Positions 25,902 through 34,397 of a stretch of DNA of 41,905 bases are shown piece by piece. Within the stretch, counting starts at the first letter, position 1. The number at the start of each line of letters is the position of its first letter. The stretch comes from Candidatus Methanomethylophilaceae archaeon (GTDB taxonomy: Archaea; Thermoplasmatota; Thermoplasmata; Methanomassiliicoccales; Methanomethylophilaceae). The stretch covers positions 1-41,905 of the forward strand of contig JAFXUX010000005.1 of the NCBI GenBank assembly GCA_017524805.1, in the 5' to 3' direction. Under the pieces are notes generated by a model that worked only from the letters and a program-made list of their open reading frames with translations, did no database searches and was not told the origin of the DNA. A program made the position numbers and the translations under genes.

Positions 25902-25902
25902 T
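25889..25902 (-). repeat. Right arm of the 14-bp inverted repeat
   Basis: ACTATAGTTCTACT is the exact reverse complement of 25631-25644. Its last base is the first base of the TPR gene's stop triplet, so the repeat ends precisely at the gene boundary. Confidence 0.6.
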
Positions 25903-26819
25903 CAATTATGGCCATTGGAATCTATTTGGTCGATAGCGCTCTTATCAATATAGTCCTGGGCGCCTTTCAAAGATAGTTTGACCGCTTTGATCAGGTATTT
26001 CTCGGCTTCGTCGACCTTCCCCTGCTTGATGAATTCGACTGCGACGTTATGGCAGATATCAGACGCCTCAGTCATATCGTCCAGAATCCCGTTCTCATGC
26101 ATTTTTTCGATTATCAATACGGCTTTGTCGGAGTCTTCCACGAAGCGATCCATCATGCCGAGATCCAGATCGCATTCCGCTTTGGACAGGAAAGTCGCGG
26201 CCAGAATCTCCAAATCTTCCAATTTCTCCGATTTCATCAGATCCATGCCGACCTCTACCGCTTCCGCATAGCATTTTTCCGCCATCTCAGATTCTTCTTC
26301 CGCATCGTATGCCTCGCCCATGAGGTTGAGAGCTTCGACCCTCCTGTTCTTCATCCACGGATCCATTTTTGCCTGAGTCGTTTCCAGAGCTTTCTCGAGG
26401 AATGGGTGGCTGTCAGAGGGATGGCCGAATTCCAGTAGGATTTCGGCGGAGTCGAGGCACATAGAAACCACGCCCTTCAGATCGAAATGACGCGATGTTG
26501 CGCCTATCCATTGCAAGCGAGCCGCGACATCAGCGTACAAAACCTGCGGGTCGATGCCGAAATGGCTGTAAAGTTTGCCAAGCTCTGAGTTCATTTTCAC
26601 GAACGTCCCGTCATCCGCGCCGATGCGGGACTCCATTTTGGATGCGGTCTCCAGATCTTCCAGAGCGGATGTGAAATGCTCCATCATGCTGAGGATGCAG
26701 CCGCGATTGACATACGCCTCCAGAAGCTCCTCAGAATCCCCCTCCGACTCCAATGCGTTGACTTTGTCATTGTATTCGGAAAGAGCCTCTTCTAGGTAGT
26801 CTTCTGGCGTGCCTGGCAT
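25902..26819 (-). CDS. TPR-repeat helical protein
   Basis: The protein has 305 residues from ATG 26819. A TATA box (AAAATATATACTGG, about 26839-26852) about 25 bases upstream shows a leaderless message. Helical repeats with the TPR pattern recur: AYVNRGCILSMMEHFTSALE at about residue 51, MGEAYDAEEESEMAEKCYAE at about 165, and a last one around VAVEFIKQGKVDEAEKYLIK. It is acidic overall with no membrane segment or enzyme motif. Probably a scaffold for protein-protein contacts. It is divergent from the pyridoxal kinase operon, which also encodes repeat proteins (Sel1 type). Confidence 0.8.
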   Translation of the reverse strand: MPGTPEDYLEEALSEYNDKVNALESEGDSEELLEAYVNRGCILSMMEHFTSALEDLETASKMESRIGADDGTFVKMNSELGKLYSHFGIDPQVLYADVAARLQWIGATSRHFDLKGVVSMCLDSAEILLEFGHPSDSHPFLEKALETTQAKMDPWMKNRRVEALNLMGEAYDAEEESEMAEKCYAEAVEVGMDLMKSEKLEDLEILAATFLSKAECDLDLGMMDRFVEDSDKAVLIIEKMHENGILDDMTEASDICHNVAVEFIKQGKVDEAEKYLIKAVKLSLKGAQDYIDKSAIDQIDSNGHN

Positions 26820-26912
26820 GATTTACGCAACTGCATAGCCAGTATATATTTTGGGTTTTATGTTCTCGGCTAAACCAGCAGTATTATAATGATGTACAAT
26901 CGATTGCGGCGC

Positions 26913-28247
26913 ATGAAACAGGAAAGGGTCCTGGCGATCCATGACATCTCATGCGTTGGAAAGTGCTCTCTCACGGTGGCTCTGCCGATAATTTCGGCCG
27001 CAGGCGAGGAATGCTCCGTTCTCCCCACCGCAGTCCTATCCACACATACAGGAGGTTTCACAGGATTCACGTTCAGGGATCTTACCGAAGACATAAGTCC
27101 CATCGGGGCCCATTGGAAATCCCTCGGTCTGAGGATCGATGCGATTTACACTGGATTCCTAGGTTCTTTCGAGCAGATCGATCTGGTAAAAGGGCTCATA
27201 GACGATCTCTCCGATCAGAGACCTGCGGTATACGTCGACCCAGTCATGGCAGACAAAGGCAAGATGTACGCCATATTCGGGCCCGATTTCCCCGCGGGAA
27301 TGAGAAGTCTGTGCGAAAAGGCCGATCTCATAATGCCCAATCTCACCGAATTGGCGTTCATGCTCGGTTTCGAGTACGAGGAGGGCCCATATTCCAGGGA
27401 ATACATCGACGGCATATTCTCCAAGGCCGAGGTTCTTGGGGTATCCCGCATAGTCATAACAGGAGTGAGCTTCGAACCTGGGAAATTGGGAGCAGTCTGG
27501 AAAGATTATCGGACCGGAGAGACCGGAAGCTCGATGAGAAAAGAGGTGCCCGGATATTACCACGGGACTGGTGACATTTTCGGGTCAGCTCTCGTCGGCG
27601 CGTTGGAAGCCGGAGTCTCTCTCGGGGAATCCGTCGATATAGCGGTCGATTTCACAGTCGGGAGCATCATCAGAACATACTCATCCAATACCGACGTGAG
27701 ATTCGGGGTCAATTTCGAATGCGGCCTGATAGATTATGCGCGTTCGATAAAGGAGAAAGCCCCGTATCGCGTCGCCATCAACTACGGGGATTTCGGATCG
27801 ATAGAGAAGATGGCCAGCGCAGTATGGCATGAGGCATACGCCGGAATAGTCTCGGAGGATCAGATCGATTATATGCTGGCCAAATTCCAGTCCGCTGAGG
27901 CCATCAAGAACCAGATATCCGAAGGGCTGACATACGAGATCGCCCGCAGAGACGGGAAGGATGCAGGATATATAGGCTACAAGTTCGATGGTGACGAGCT
28001 TTTCGTATCCAAAATCTATGTCATGGAACCGCTCAGGAAGGAAGGCGTCGGGAAGGCCCTCCTTCTCAGGGCTTTCGAAGCGGGAAGATGCGGAGGAGCC
28101 AAACGCATGCGCCTGACGGTGAACAAAAACAATTCTAAGGCGATAGCGTTCTACGAAGCGATGGGACTTGAGAAGATGTCCGAATTGCGCACCGATATCG
28201 GGGAAGGCTTCGTGATGGACGATTTCGTGATGGGGCGCGGGATTTGA
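26913..28247 (+). CDS. Pyridoxal kinase fused to a GNAT acetyltransferase
   Basis: The protein has 444 residues from ATG 26913. A TATA box (GTATTATAATG, about 26881-26891) about 25 bases upstream favours this over ATG 26889. Residues 1 to about 285 are a ribokinase-fold pyridoxal kinase: VLAIHDISCVGKCSLTVALP, YVDPVMADKGKMY, LIMPNLTELAFMLG, and the catalytic GYYHGTGDIFGSALVGAL, with GTGD providing the base. Residues about 290-444 are a GNAT domain with IYVMEPLRKEGVGKALLLRA (acetyl-CoA loop, variant of RxGxGkaL) and VNKNNSKAIAFYEAMGL. The kinase part would phosphorylate pyridoxal to PLP. The acetyltransferase substrate is unknown. The two domains read through without a stop and the frame looks native. 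First gene of a seven-gene operon. Confidence 0.88.
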   Translation: MKQERVLAIHDISCVGKCSLTVALPIISAAGEECSVLPTAVLSTHTGGFTGFTFRDLTEDISPIGAHWKSLGLRIDAIYTGFLGSFEQIDLVKGLIDDLSDQRPAVYVDPVMADKGKMYAIFGPDFPAGMRSLCEKADLIMPNLTELAFMLGFEYEEGPYSREYIDGIFSKAEVLGVSRIVITGVSFEPGKLGAVWKDYRTGETGSSMRKEVPGYYHGTGDIFGSALVGALEAGVSLGESVDIAVDFTVGSIIRTYSSNTDVRFGVNFECGLIDYARSIKEKAPYRVAINYGDFGSIEKMASAVWHEAYAGIVSEDQIDYMLAKFQSAEAIKNQISEGLTYEIARRDGKDAGYIGYKFDGDELFVSKIYVMEPLRKEGVGKALLLRAFEAGRCGGAKRMRLTVNKNNSKAIAFYEAMGLEKMSELRTDIGEGFVMDDFVMGRGI

Positions 28248-29422
28248 GCGCGGAAGAGCTTTTCGAAGAAGGATACAGGCTGTATCTGGATGCCAGCTCC
28301 CCCAGCGATCTCGAGAAAGCCCGCGGACTTCTGGGCATAGCGGCCATGGAAGGGCATGCCATGGCGCAGGACATCCTGGGCAACATGTACGAGGACGGGG
28401 ACGGCGTGGACGAAGACATAGCCACCGCCGCGCATCTTTATTCACAATCGGCAGAGCAGGGATGCCCCAAAGGCACATTCGATCTCGGGATGCTGTATCT
28501 GGACGGGAAAGGCGTTCAGAAAGACGGGCCTCGCGCCTTCTTGCTGATCAAAGAAGCCGCGGAAAGCCGCGATCCAGACCATCTGTTCATGCTGTCGGTG
28601 CTTTATCTCAAAGGCATCGGCACCGACAAAAACGAAAAAGAAGCGCTCAGGCTTCTGAGGGAAGCGGCCGGTCTCGGGAGCGCCGAGGCCAAAGCTAACA
28701 TGGGCGCGATGATGCTCTCCGGCAACGGCCTCCCTAAAGACGAACCGGGCGCATTCGGCCTCCTGAAGGAAGCCGCCGAAGATGGGGAATGCTCGGCGAT
28801 GTGCAACCTCGGGATGATGTACGAGGGCGGCATCCACGTCGAAAAAGATCTGGAGGTCGCCTTGTCGTACTACAGGCAGGCCGCGGATTTGGGTTATTGC
28901 CCTGCATACTACCATATGGCCGTCCTTGCTGGCGAAGGTCTGATCGACATTTCGAAAGCGGATCCGTGCGGGATAATCGGCGAGGTCGCCGATGGCGGAA
29001 ACCCAGAAGCGATCGCGGCGCTGGGCGAGGCATACTATCATGGCGATGGCGTCCCCTCCGATCTGGATATGGCCGCGCAGTATTTCCGCGCCGGGATCGA
29101 TCTGGACGTGCCATCATGCATGTATAATCTAGGGGTGATGATCATCCGCGGGGAAGCCGATCCGGAATACGACGGAGAAGAATTCGATCTGATCCTGGCG
29201 GCTGCCGACGCGGGATACGGCCCGGCGAAAGAGCTGGCATCTCGCTCCGGAGAAGAGAGCCGATGTTCATTCCGGCGACCATCCAAGAGGCCCGCGCCAG
29301 AGGATGGGATTCGTTCGACATCATTCTCGTTTCCGGCGATACGTATACGGACAACTCCTACAACGGGACCGCCGTCATCGGCCACTGGCTCATCGATCAC
29401 GGGTTCAAAGCCGGGATTATAG
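28244..29422 (+). CDS. Sel1-repeat protein A, 3' end overlaps ygiQ by 160 bases
   Basis: The frame starts at TTG 28244, overlapping the kinase stop (TTGA). Residues about 5-335 consist of roughly nine Sel1-like repeats of 36 residues (e.g. AMAQDILGNMYEDGDGVDED, GTFDLGMLYLDGKGVQKDG). Sel1 repeats form alpha-solenoids that bind partner proteins. From about residue 340 (after KELASRSGEE) the frame runs inside the ygiQ gene, becomes Ser/Thr/Pro/Arg-rich and ends at TAG 29420-29422. That tail is probably not native. Either the true end was lost through a frameshift near 29255, or the protein really carries an overlapping tail. Confidence 0.8.
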   Translation: MSAEELFEEGYRLYLDASSPSDLEKARGLLGIAAMEGHAMAQDILGNMYEDGDGVDEDIATAAHLYSQSAEQGCPKGTFDLGMLYLDGKGVQKDGPRAFLLIKEAAESRDPDHLFMLSVLYLKGIGTDKNEKEALRLLREAAGLGSAEAKANMGAMMLSGNGLPKDEPGAFGLLKEAAEDGECSAMCNLGMMYEGGIHVEKDLEVALSYYRQAADLGYCPAYYHMAVLAGEGLIDISKADPCGIIGEVADGGNPEAIAALGEAYYHGDGVPSDLDMAAQYFRAGIDLDVPSCMYNLGVMIIRGEADPEYDGEEFDLILAAADAGYGPAKELASRSGEESRCSFRRPSKRPAPEDGIRSTSFSFPAIRIRTTPTTGPPSSATGSSITGSKPGL

Positions 29423-30963
29423 CCCAACCCAGATTGGATTCCTCCGAGGACATACTCCGTCTGGGCGTCCCGAATCTTTTTTGGTCGGTATCGGCGGGCT
29501 GCGTCGATTCGATGGTGGCGAATTACACCCCCACCAACAGGCGCAGGAAAGACGACGATTTCACTCCCGGAGGGATCAACGACCGCCGTCCGGACCGCGC
29601 CTGCATCGCATATTCCAACCTCATCAAGAGACATGCAAAAGGGAAGCCGATCATCCTGGGCGGGATAGAGGCCAGCCTCCGCCGCATCGCCCATTATGAC
29701 ATGTGGGACGATGTCGTCCGCCGCTCGGTCCTGCTGGATTCGAAGGCCGACGCCATCGTCTATGGCATGGGCGAGCTGTCCAACCTGGAGATAGCTCAGA
29801 GGATGCGCGACGGAAAGGATTGGAAGGATGTCAGAGGAATCTGCTACATGTCTTCCGAATTGCCTTTGCCATCTGTGGCTCTTCCATCCTACGAGGAATG
29901 CGCCTCGGATCCGATGGCCTTCGCCGAGATGTTCCGCATTTTCAGGGACAATTCCGATCCGGTATCCGGCAGACGCATGCACCAGGCGTATGGGAAGAGA
30001 TATCTGATCCACAACCGCCCGCAGCGGTGCATGACGCGGCAGGAGCTGGATTCCTCATACGAATCGGATTACGAGAATGCCGTCCATCCTTTGTACGCTT
30101 CCCAAGGCAAGGTCAAGGCCATGGAAACCATCAGGAACTCGATAACCACGCATCGCGGCTGCTACGGGGATTGCTCGTTCTGCGCGATAGCCGTCCATCA
30201 GGGGCGCGCCGTGGTCTCGCGCTCGAAGGAATCAATACTCAGGGAAGCCAGAAAGATCGCTTCCGATCCTTCCTTCAACGGCATCATCCAGGATGTCGGA
30301 GGGCCCACCGCTAATATGTACGGGATCGATTGCCCGGTGAAATCAATGGCGGGATCGTGCAAAGACAGGGGATGCCTATTCCCAAAGCCGTGCCCGCGTC
30401 TGCCCATCGACCATTCGGCCCAGACAGAGCTTCTGAGGGAGATCTCGGCCATCCCCGGGGTGAGGAAGGCTTTCGTCAATTCCGGGATACGCTACGACAT
30501 GATTGTCGCCGACAGGAGCGGAGGTGAGGAATACCTCGACGAGCTGATTATGCGCCACGTCTCGGGGCAGATGAAGATAGCGCCTGAGCATATCTCTCCC
30601 AAAGTCCTGCGTCTTATGGGCAAGCCGTCCAGAGAAGTCCTCGAGGATTTCAGGGAGATGTTCTCGGATTCCTGCGGAAGATGCGGGAAGAGGCAGTTTC
30701 TCACGTACTATTTCATAGCGGCCCATCCGGGCTGCACCGAGGACGACATGAGAGGCTTGGCCGACTATTGCCGCCGCGTTCTCAGGACAAATCCGGAGCA
30801 GGTCCAGATCTTCACGCCGACTCCGTCCACTGTTTCGACGATGATGTACCACTGCGGCAAGGATCTCAGCGGCAAAGACGTCAGGTCGGAGCATTCCATG
30901 CAGAAGAAACAAAAGCAAAAGGACATATTGGTCCCAAGGAATAGCAGGAAGCGATGGATATAG
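29263..30963 (+). CDS. YgiQ family radical SAM protein
   Basis: The protein has 566 residues and starts MFIPATIQEARARGWDSFDI, the family N-terminus (UPF0313). A B12-binding-like N-terminal half (DIILVSGDTYTDNSYNG; GVPNLFWSVSAGCVDSMV) precedes the AdoMet radical core HRGCYGDCSFCAIAVHQG with C-x3-C-x2-C. Later come PTANMYG and QVQIFTPTPST, also typical. Length is normal for the family. Function not established; a radical SAM modification of RNA, lipid or protein is possible. It ends with TAG at 30961-30963, followed four codons later by another in-frame TAG, and overlaps the next ATG (30954), so this TAG is likely a true stop. Confidence 0.93.
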   Translation: MFIPATIQEARARGWDSFDIILVSGDTYTDNSYNGTAVIGHWLIDHGFKAGIIAQPRLDSSEDILRLGVPNLFWSVSAGCVDSMVANYTPTNRRRKDDDFTPGGINDRRPDRACIAYSNLIKRHAKGKPIILGGIEASLRRIAHYDMWDDVVRRSVLLDSKADAIVYGMGELSNLEIAQRMRDGKDWKDVRGICYMSSELPLPSVALPSYEECASDPMAFAEMFRIFRDNSDPVSGRRMHQAYGKRYLIHNRPQRCMTRQELDSSYESDYENAVHPLYASQGKVKAMETIRNSITTHRGCYGDCSFCAIAVHQGRAVVSRSKESILREARKIASDPSFNGIIQDVGGPTANMYGIDCPVKSMAGSCKDRGCLFPKPCPRLPIDHSAQTELLREISAIPGVRKAFVNSGIRYDMIVADRSGGEEYLDELIMRHVSGQMKIAPEHISPKVLRLMGKPSREVLEDFREMFSDSCGRCGKRQFLTYYFIAAHPGCTEDDMRGLADYCRRVLRTNPEQVQIFTPTPSTVSTMMYHCGKDLSGKDVRSEHSMQKKQKQKDILVPRNSRKRWI

Positions 30964-31589
30964 CCATCCCGATAGCTGGAAAGCAGACTTCCGTGAAGGT
31001 AGAATTCAAGGACATGGGCAACTACATCTGCCGCCACGGATTCAAAGGCGGGAAGCCGTTCGCTACCGTATCCGATTATCTGTCGGACGCACCCGCAGGC
31101 GTGGTGGAAGACCTTCTGACTTTCATGTTCAGCGGCAAGAAAGGCGCGCCCACGATTTTTGAGGATTACGTTTCGTCAGACGGATTCATACTCGCGAAGA
31201 GGCCTGTATTTCTCGGGCGCGGAAGTTTCACCTGCACTTCCGAGGGCAATTTCCGCAGCCTGTCAGAGTCTGTCCAGAGGCTCTATGACGCCGGGCTGGT
31301 TGAGGAAAGCGATATCAGCAATACGTATATCACATGGACGAAACGGAAGACCAAGAGAGTTCTGGGGAGATGCCATTGGATGTTCCGCGTCATATCGATA
31401 TCGCCAATCCTGGATTCTGACGGCATATCCGAGGAGTGCCTGGATTTCGTGGTATACCATGAGTTCCTCCATATCAGGCAGGGATTGCTGACAGGAAAGC
31501 GCCATCATACCGCGGCGTTCCGCAGGGAAGAGAGGCAGTTCCCTGATTATGAAAGGATACAGAAAGAGCTCGCGAGGATTGGCAGTTAA
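30954..31589 (+). CDS. Zinc metallopeptidase, YgjP/SprT-like (HExxH)
   Basis: The protein has 211 residues. The start ATG 30954 overlaps the ygiQ stop by 10 bases. The zinc site is DFVVYHEFLHIRQG at about residues 162-175 (HEFLH) followed by HHTAAFRREERQFPDY, giving the third ligand. This fits the M48-related YgjP/WSS1/SprT group of cytoplasmic zinc peptidases. No signal peptide or membrane segment is seen. SprT-like enzymes clear DNA-protein crosslinks; YgjP's substrate is unknown. The co-transcribed Sel1 proteins could recruit substrates (inference). Confidence 0.83.
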   Translation: MDIAIPIAGKQTSVKVEFKDMGNYICRHGFKGGKPFATVSDYLSDAPAGVVEDLLTFMFSGKKGAPTIFEDYVSSDGFILAKRPVFLGRGSFTCTSEGNFRSLSESVQRLYDAGLVEESDISNTYITWTKRKTKRVLGRCHWMFRVISISPILDSDGISEECLDFVVYHEFLHIRQGLLTGKRHHTAAFRREERQFPDYERIQKELARIGS

Positions 31590-31613
31590 TATCTGCATCG
31601 CATACGCTTGGGC

Positions 31614-32522
31614 ATGGAACAGGAAGGAAGCGGTTTCGTTTTCCATACGCCCCAAGGCGAGAGGGAGCTGACCATCCAGGAAGTTTCGGAGCTGGCCGCC
31701 AAAGACGATCCGGATGGGCTGTACGCTATGGCCATGGCCTATCTCTTCGGATGGGATACGGAGGAGGATTCCGAGAAAGGCTACTACTATCTGGAGAAGG
31801 CCGTGGCGGCCGGCCAGACCGATGCGATGGCGCTGATGGTCAAGCTGTTCATGCAGGGAGAGTATGACGGCATCGATTCCGAGAGGGCCGCGAAGCTGGC
31901 TATCAAGGCCGCCAAGGACGGCATACCGGACGCCCAGGCATTCGCCGGTCTTGCATATATGGACGGGATCTCGGTCGAACGCGATTACACGGAGGCAGCC
32001 AGATATTTCAGGTTGGCTTCCAACCAAGGTAATTCCGATGCCAAAACCAATCTGGCATATCTCTATCAGCATGGGCTAGGCGTCGACAAGGACGAGGCCA
32101 AAGCCTTCCTGCTCTACAGGGCGGCAGCCAAGGCCGACAATCTAAACGCAATGTTCCAGCTGGGTGTGTGCTACGAGTTCGGAATCGGAACCGCCCAGAA
32201 TACCGAGAAAGCGGCGGAATGGTATAGGAAAGGCTCAGAAGGCGGCGACGCTTTCGCCATGGAAAGGCTCGGATATCTCTATTCCGTAGGATTCGGAAGC
32301 ATCGGACCGAACGCCGAGATGGCTTTCGAATGGTTTCTTAAAGCCGCCATGGAGGGAGCGGTCTCTGCCATGTCCACGGTCGGACATTGCTATATCAATG
32401 GCGCCGGCATCGAAAAGTCAGACGAAGAAGCGGCCAAATGGCTCAAGATGGCGGCGGAGAACGGCGACTCCGAAGCGGAGAAAACGCTCCGCACATTAGG
32501 TGCCAGTGCGAAGGATGATTAA
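31614..32522 (+). CDS. Sel1-repeat protein B
   Basis: The protein has 302 residues from ATG 31614; TTG 31608 is the longer option. About seven Sel1 repeats fill residues 35-295 (e.g. AQAFAGLAYMDGISVERDYT, AKTNLAYLYQHGLGVDKDEA, AMFQLGVCYEFGIGTAQNTE). It has no membrane segment or signal peptide, so it is a cytoplasmic solenoid. Together with proteins A and C in the same operon it probably forms a scaffold family that arose by duplication. Confidence 0.88.
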   Translation: MEQEGSGFVFHTPQGERELTIQEVSELAAKDDPDGLYAMAMAYLFGWDTEEDSEKGYYYLEKAVAAGQTDAMALMVKLFMQGEYDGIDSERAAKLAIKAAKDGIPDAQAFAGLAYMDGISVERDYTEAARYFRLASNQGNSDAKTNLAYLYQHGLGVDKDEAKAFLLYRAAAKADNLNAMFQLGVCYEFGIGTAQNTEKAAEWYRKGSEGGDAFAMERLGYLYSVGFGSIGPNAEMAFEWFLKAAMEGAVSAMSTVGHCYINGAGIEKSDEEAAKWLKMAAENGDSEAEKTLRTLGASAKDD

Positions 32523-33885
32523 TGATGCGGACGATTTGGAGCCGATTAACATGGTTTCCGAGAAAAATTCCGGAATGCCGGACAACGAAGAAGAGGCGGA
32601 CAAGCTCTACAAATTGGGGCTTGACTATCTCTACGGGACCAACGTTCCCAAGGATTACGCCAAAGCTGCGGAATGCTTCCGCGAAGCCTGCCGCATGGGC
32701 AGCCTCCCAGCCCGCAGGGAGCTCGGCATCCTGTACGCGTCAGGCAAAGGCGTCCAGACGGACATGGAGAAAGCGGTCCGCTATCTCGGCGAAGCCGCGG
32801 ATTCGCTGGATCCCAGCGCCCTGTATCATCTTGGGCTCATGTATGAAGTAGGAACAGGAGTACCGAAGGACATGCAGAAGGCCGTGAGGATGCTGGCCTA
32901 TGCCGCCGAGATGGGATTCCCCGGCGCGGACATAGATGCCGAGCGCGTGGACGCCATCCTTACGGAGCAAAGGAACAAGAATCTCCGCGCCAGACCCCTT
33001 CTCAGACTGGAGATTTCGGATGTGGACGTGGAAGCGGCCTGCTGCAAGCCCATGTTGGACTCGCTTCTCGAGCAGAGCATCGTGTTCATCGATTCGTACA
33101 AAGGCCCTGCGCTTCTCGGCGAGGACAAAGACGGCATGGACGCGGTCCTAGACAGCTGCCCATTCTGCGGGGCTCCCGTCCGCATCGTCCCGCGCGACAA
33201 GAAATATCGAGCCGGATGGTTCGGACCTTCGCCGGGAACTCCCGGCAATCTATTAATCTCCGTCGCGCATCCTTTAATCATGGAAGACGGAGCTATTGGC
33301 GCGGAGGATTCCGCGAGGATTCTCAGGACCGTCATCGAGAACAAAATGAGGGACATATCCGATCTGGAGAAGGCCAAAGCCAGATACAGGAAGCCGGAGA
33401 AGATCGAGAAAACGGATGCCCTCATCAATTATCTGAGGGCGGATATGCTCTCATATCTGACGGTTCTGGCCGATATGACCGATGACGAAACCATTTTGGA
33501 TGGTTTTGACGTCGATTCCCAGGGGGATGTCGAATGCCCGGACGATTATCAGGATTATCTGAAATCCCTCAGCGTAGAAGACGCCGAGCTGGAATCCAAA
33601 GCCGATGAGATCCGCACGGAATACTGCAACGAAATTCTGGACGAGAACTACCAGTCGATCGGGATCAGCGCTCTTCTGTCTCCGGAAATGATGGAGTACA
33701 TCCTTCAGGACCCCTATATCCTGGGCGTCATCGGCGATGCCATATTCAACGACGACGACCTCTATGACAAATTCTGCGGGATATTGGAGACCAAGAAGAA
33801 GGGCAAGAAAAAAGGCAAGAAGGGCGGCAAAGGATCCAAGAAAGGCAAAGGCTCTTCGAAAAAAGGCTCCAAGAACAAGAAATGA
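32515..33885 (+). CDS. Sel1-repeat protein C with long C-terminal domain and Lys-rich tail
   Basis: The protein has 456 residues from ATG 32515, overlapping the previous stop; ATG 32551 is another candidate. Residues about 25-135 hold three Sel1 repeats (ADKLYKLGLDYLYGTNVPKD, ALYHLGLMYEVGTGVPKDMQ). The middle has a single CPFCGAP motif (about residue 221) and a long helical acidic domain. The last 30 or so residues are almost only Lys, Gly and Ser (KKGKKKGKKGGKGSKKGKGS), a nucleic-acid- or ribosome-binding type of tail. Function not recognised; the tail suggests it works on RNA, DNA or another polyanion. Confidence 0.85.
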   Translation: MINDADDLEPINMVSEKNSGMPDNEEEADKLYKLGLDYLYGTNVPKDYAKAAECFREACRMGSLPARRELGILYASGKGVQTDMEKAVRYLGEAADSLDPSALYHLGLMYEVGTGVPKDMQKAVRMLAYAAEMGFPGADIDAERVDAILTEQRNKNLRARPLLRLEISDVDVEAACCKPMLDSLLEQSIVFIDSYKGPALLGEDKDGMDAVLDSCPFCGAPVRIVPRDKKYRAGWFGPSPGTPGNLLISVAHPLIMEDGAIGAEDSARILRTVIENKMRDISDLEKAKARYRKPEKIEKTDALINYLRADMLSYLTVLADMTDDETILDGFDVDSQGDVECPDDYQDYLKSLSVEDAELESKADEIRTEYCNEILDENYQSIGISALLSPEMMEYILQDPYILGVIGDAIFNDDDLYDKFCGILETKKKGKKKGKKGGKGSKKGKGSSKKGSKNKK

Positions 33886-34274
33886 GCGGGATCGGCGGTA
33901 AAGAGGTTGAGCTCGCGTCGCTCAGGGCAGAGTTCTTGGCTCTGATGTCTCAGATCGCGGATACCCCGGCGGAATCCAGAGCGAACGCGGAGCGGATGGA
34001 AGCCATCAGGGAGAGAATAATAGAGCTCTCTTCCGATGGCCCCGGCCGCCCTATGGCAGAGATGAAAAGCCCACATTCAGAAGGCTCTCTGCGTGATGAG
34101 ATCGATTCCATATCCGGAGAGATAGCCGACATACGCGCCAGAATCAAAGAGGCCGAGGCTTCCTCTGATTTCGATTCCATTTCGAAGTTGGCGATGCAGG
34201 CGTCCGCTTTGGAAAGCCGCCGCAAGGCCCTTGCAGCAGAGCTGGAAAGCATGAATGACGGCGGCTCTGAATGA
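33882..34274 (+). CDS. Small coiled-coil protein, end of the Sel1 operon
   Basis: The protein has 130 residues. ATG 33882 overlaps the stop of Sel1 protein C (ATGA). Two helical coiled-coil stretches (VELASLRAEFLALMSQIA; IDSISGEIADIRARIKEAEA) flank a short Pro/Gly-rich linker (SSDGPGRPMAEM). No enzyme motif. Translational coupling suggests it partners protein C. Confidence 0.75.
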   Translation: MSGIGGKEVELASLRAEFLALMSQIADTPAESRANAERMEAIRERIIELSSDGPGRPMAEMKSPHSEGSLRDEIDSISGEIADIRARIKEAEASSDFDSISKLAMQASALESRRKALAAELESMNDGGSE

Positions 34275-34397
34275 TAATGCGCCGTTCCAAGCGATCACGG
34301 ACAGATAATGATAAATAGGGTCGATGCGGATGATAAACCGAAAGTGGCGGGTTGAACGAAAACTGGTTTTGGAACGCAAACCGCTTAGCCCGTCACC

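Noticed and set aside
25631-25902. CRISPR array
   Set aside because: Only one pair of inverted copies, no regularly spaced direct repeats here or elsewhere in the window.
30961-30984. Possible amber readthrough at the end of ygiQ
   Set aside because: The TAG is followed by another in-frame TAG after three codons and then TGA; the protein is already full length and overlaps the next start, so it is a true stop.
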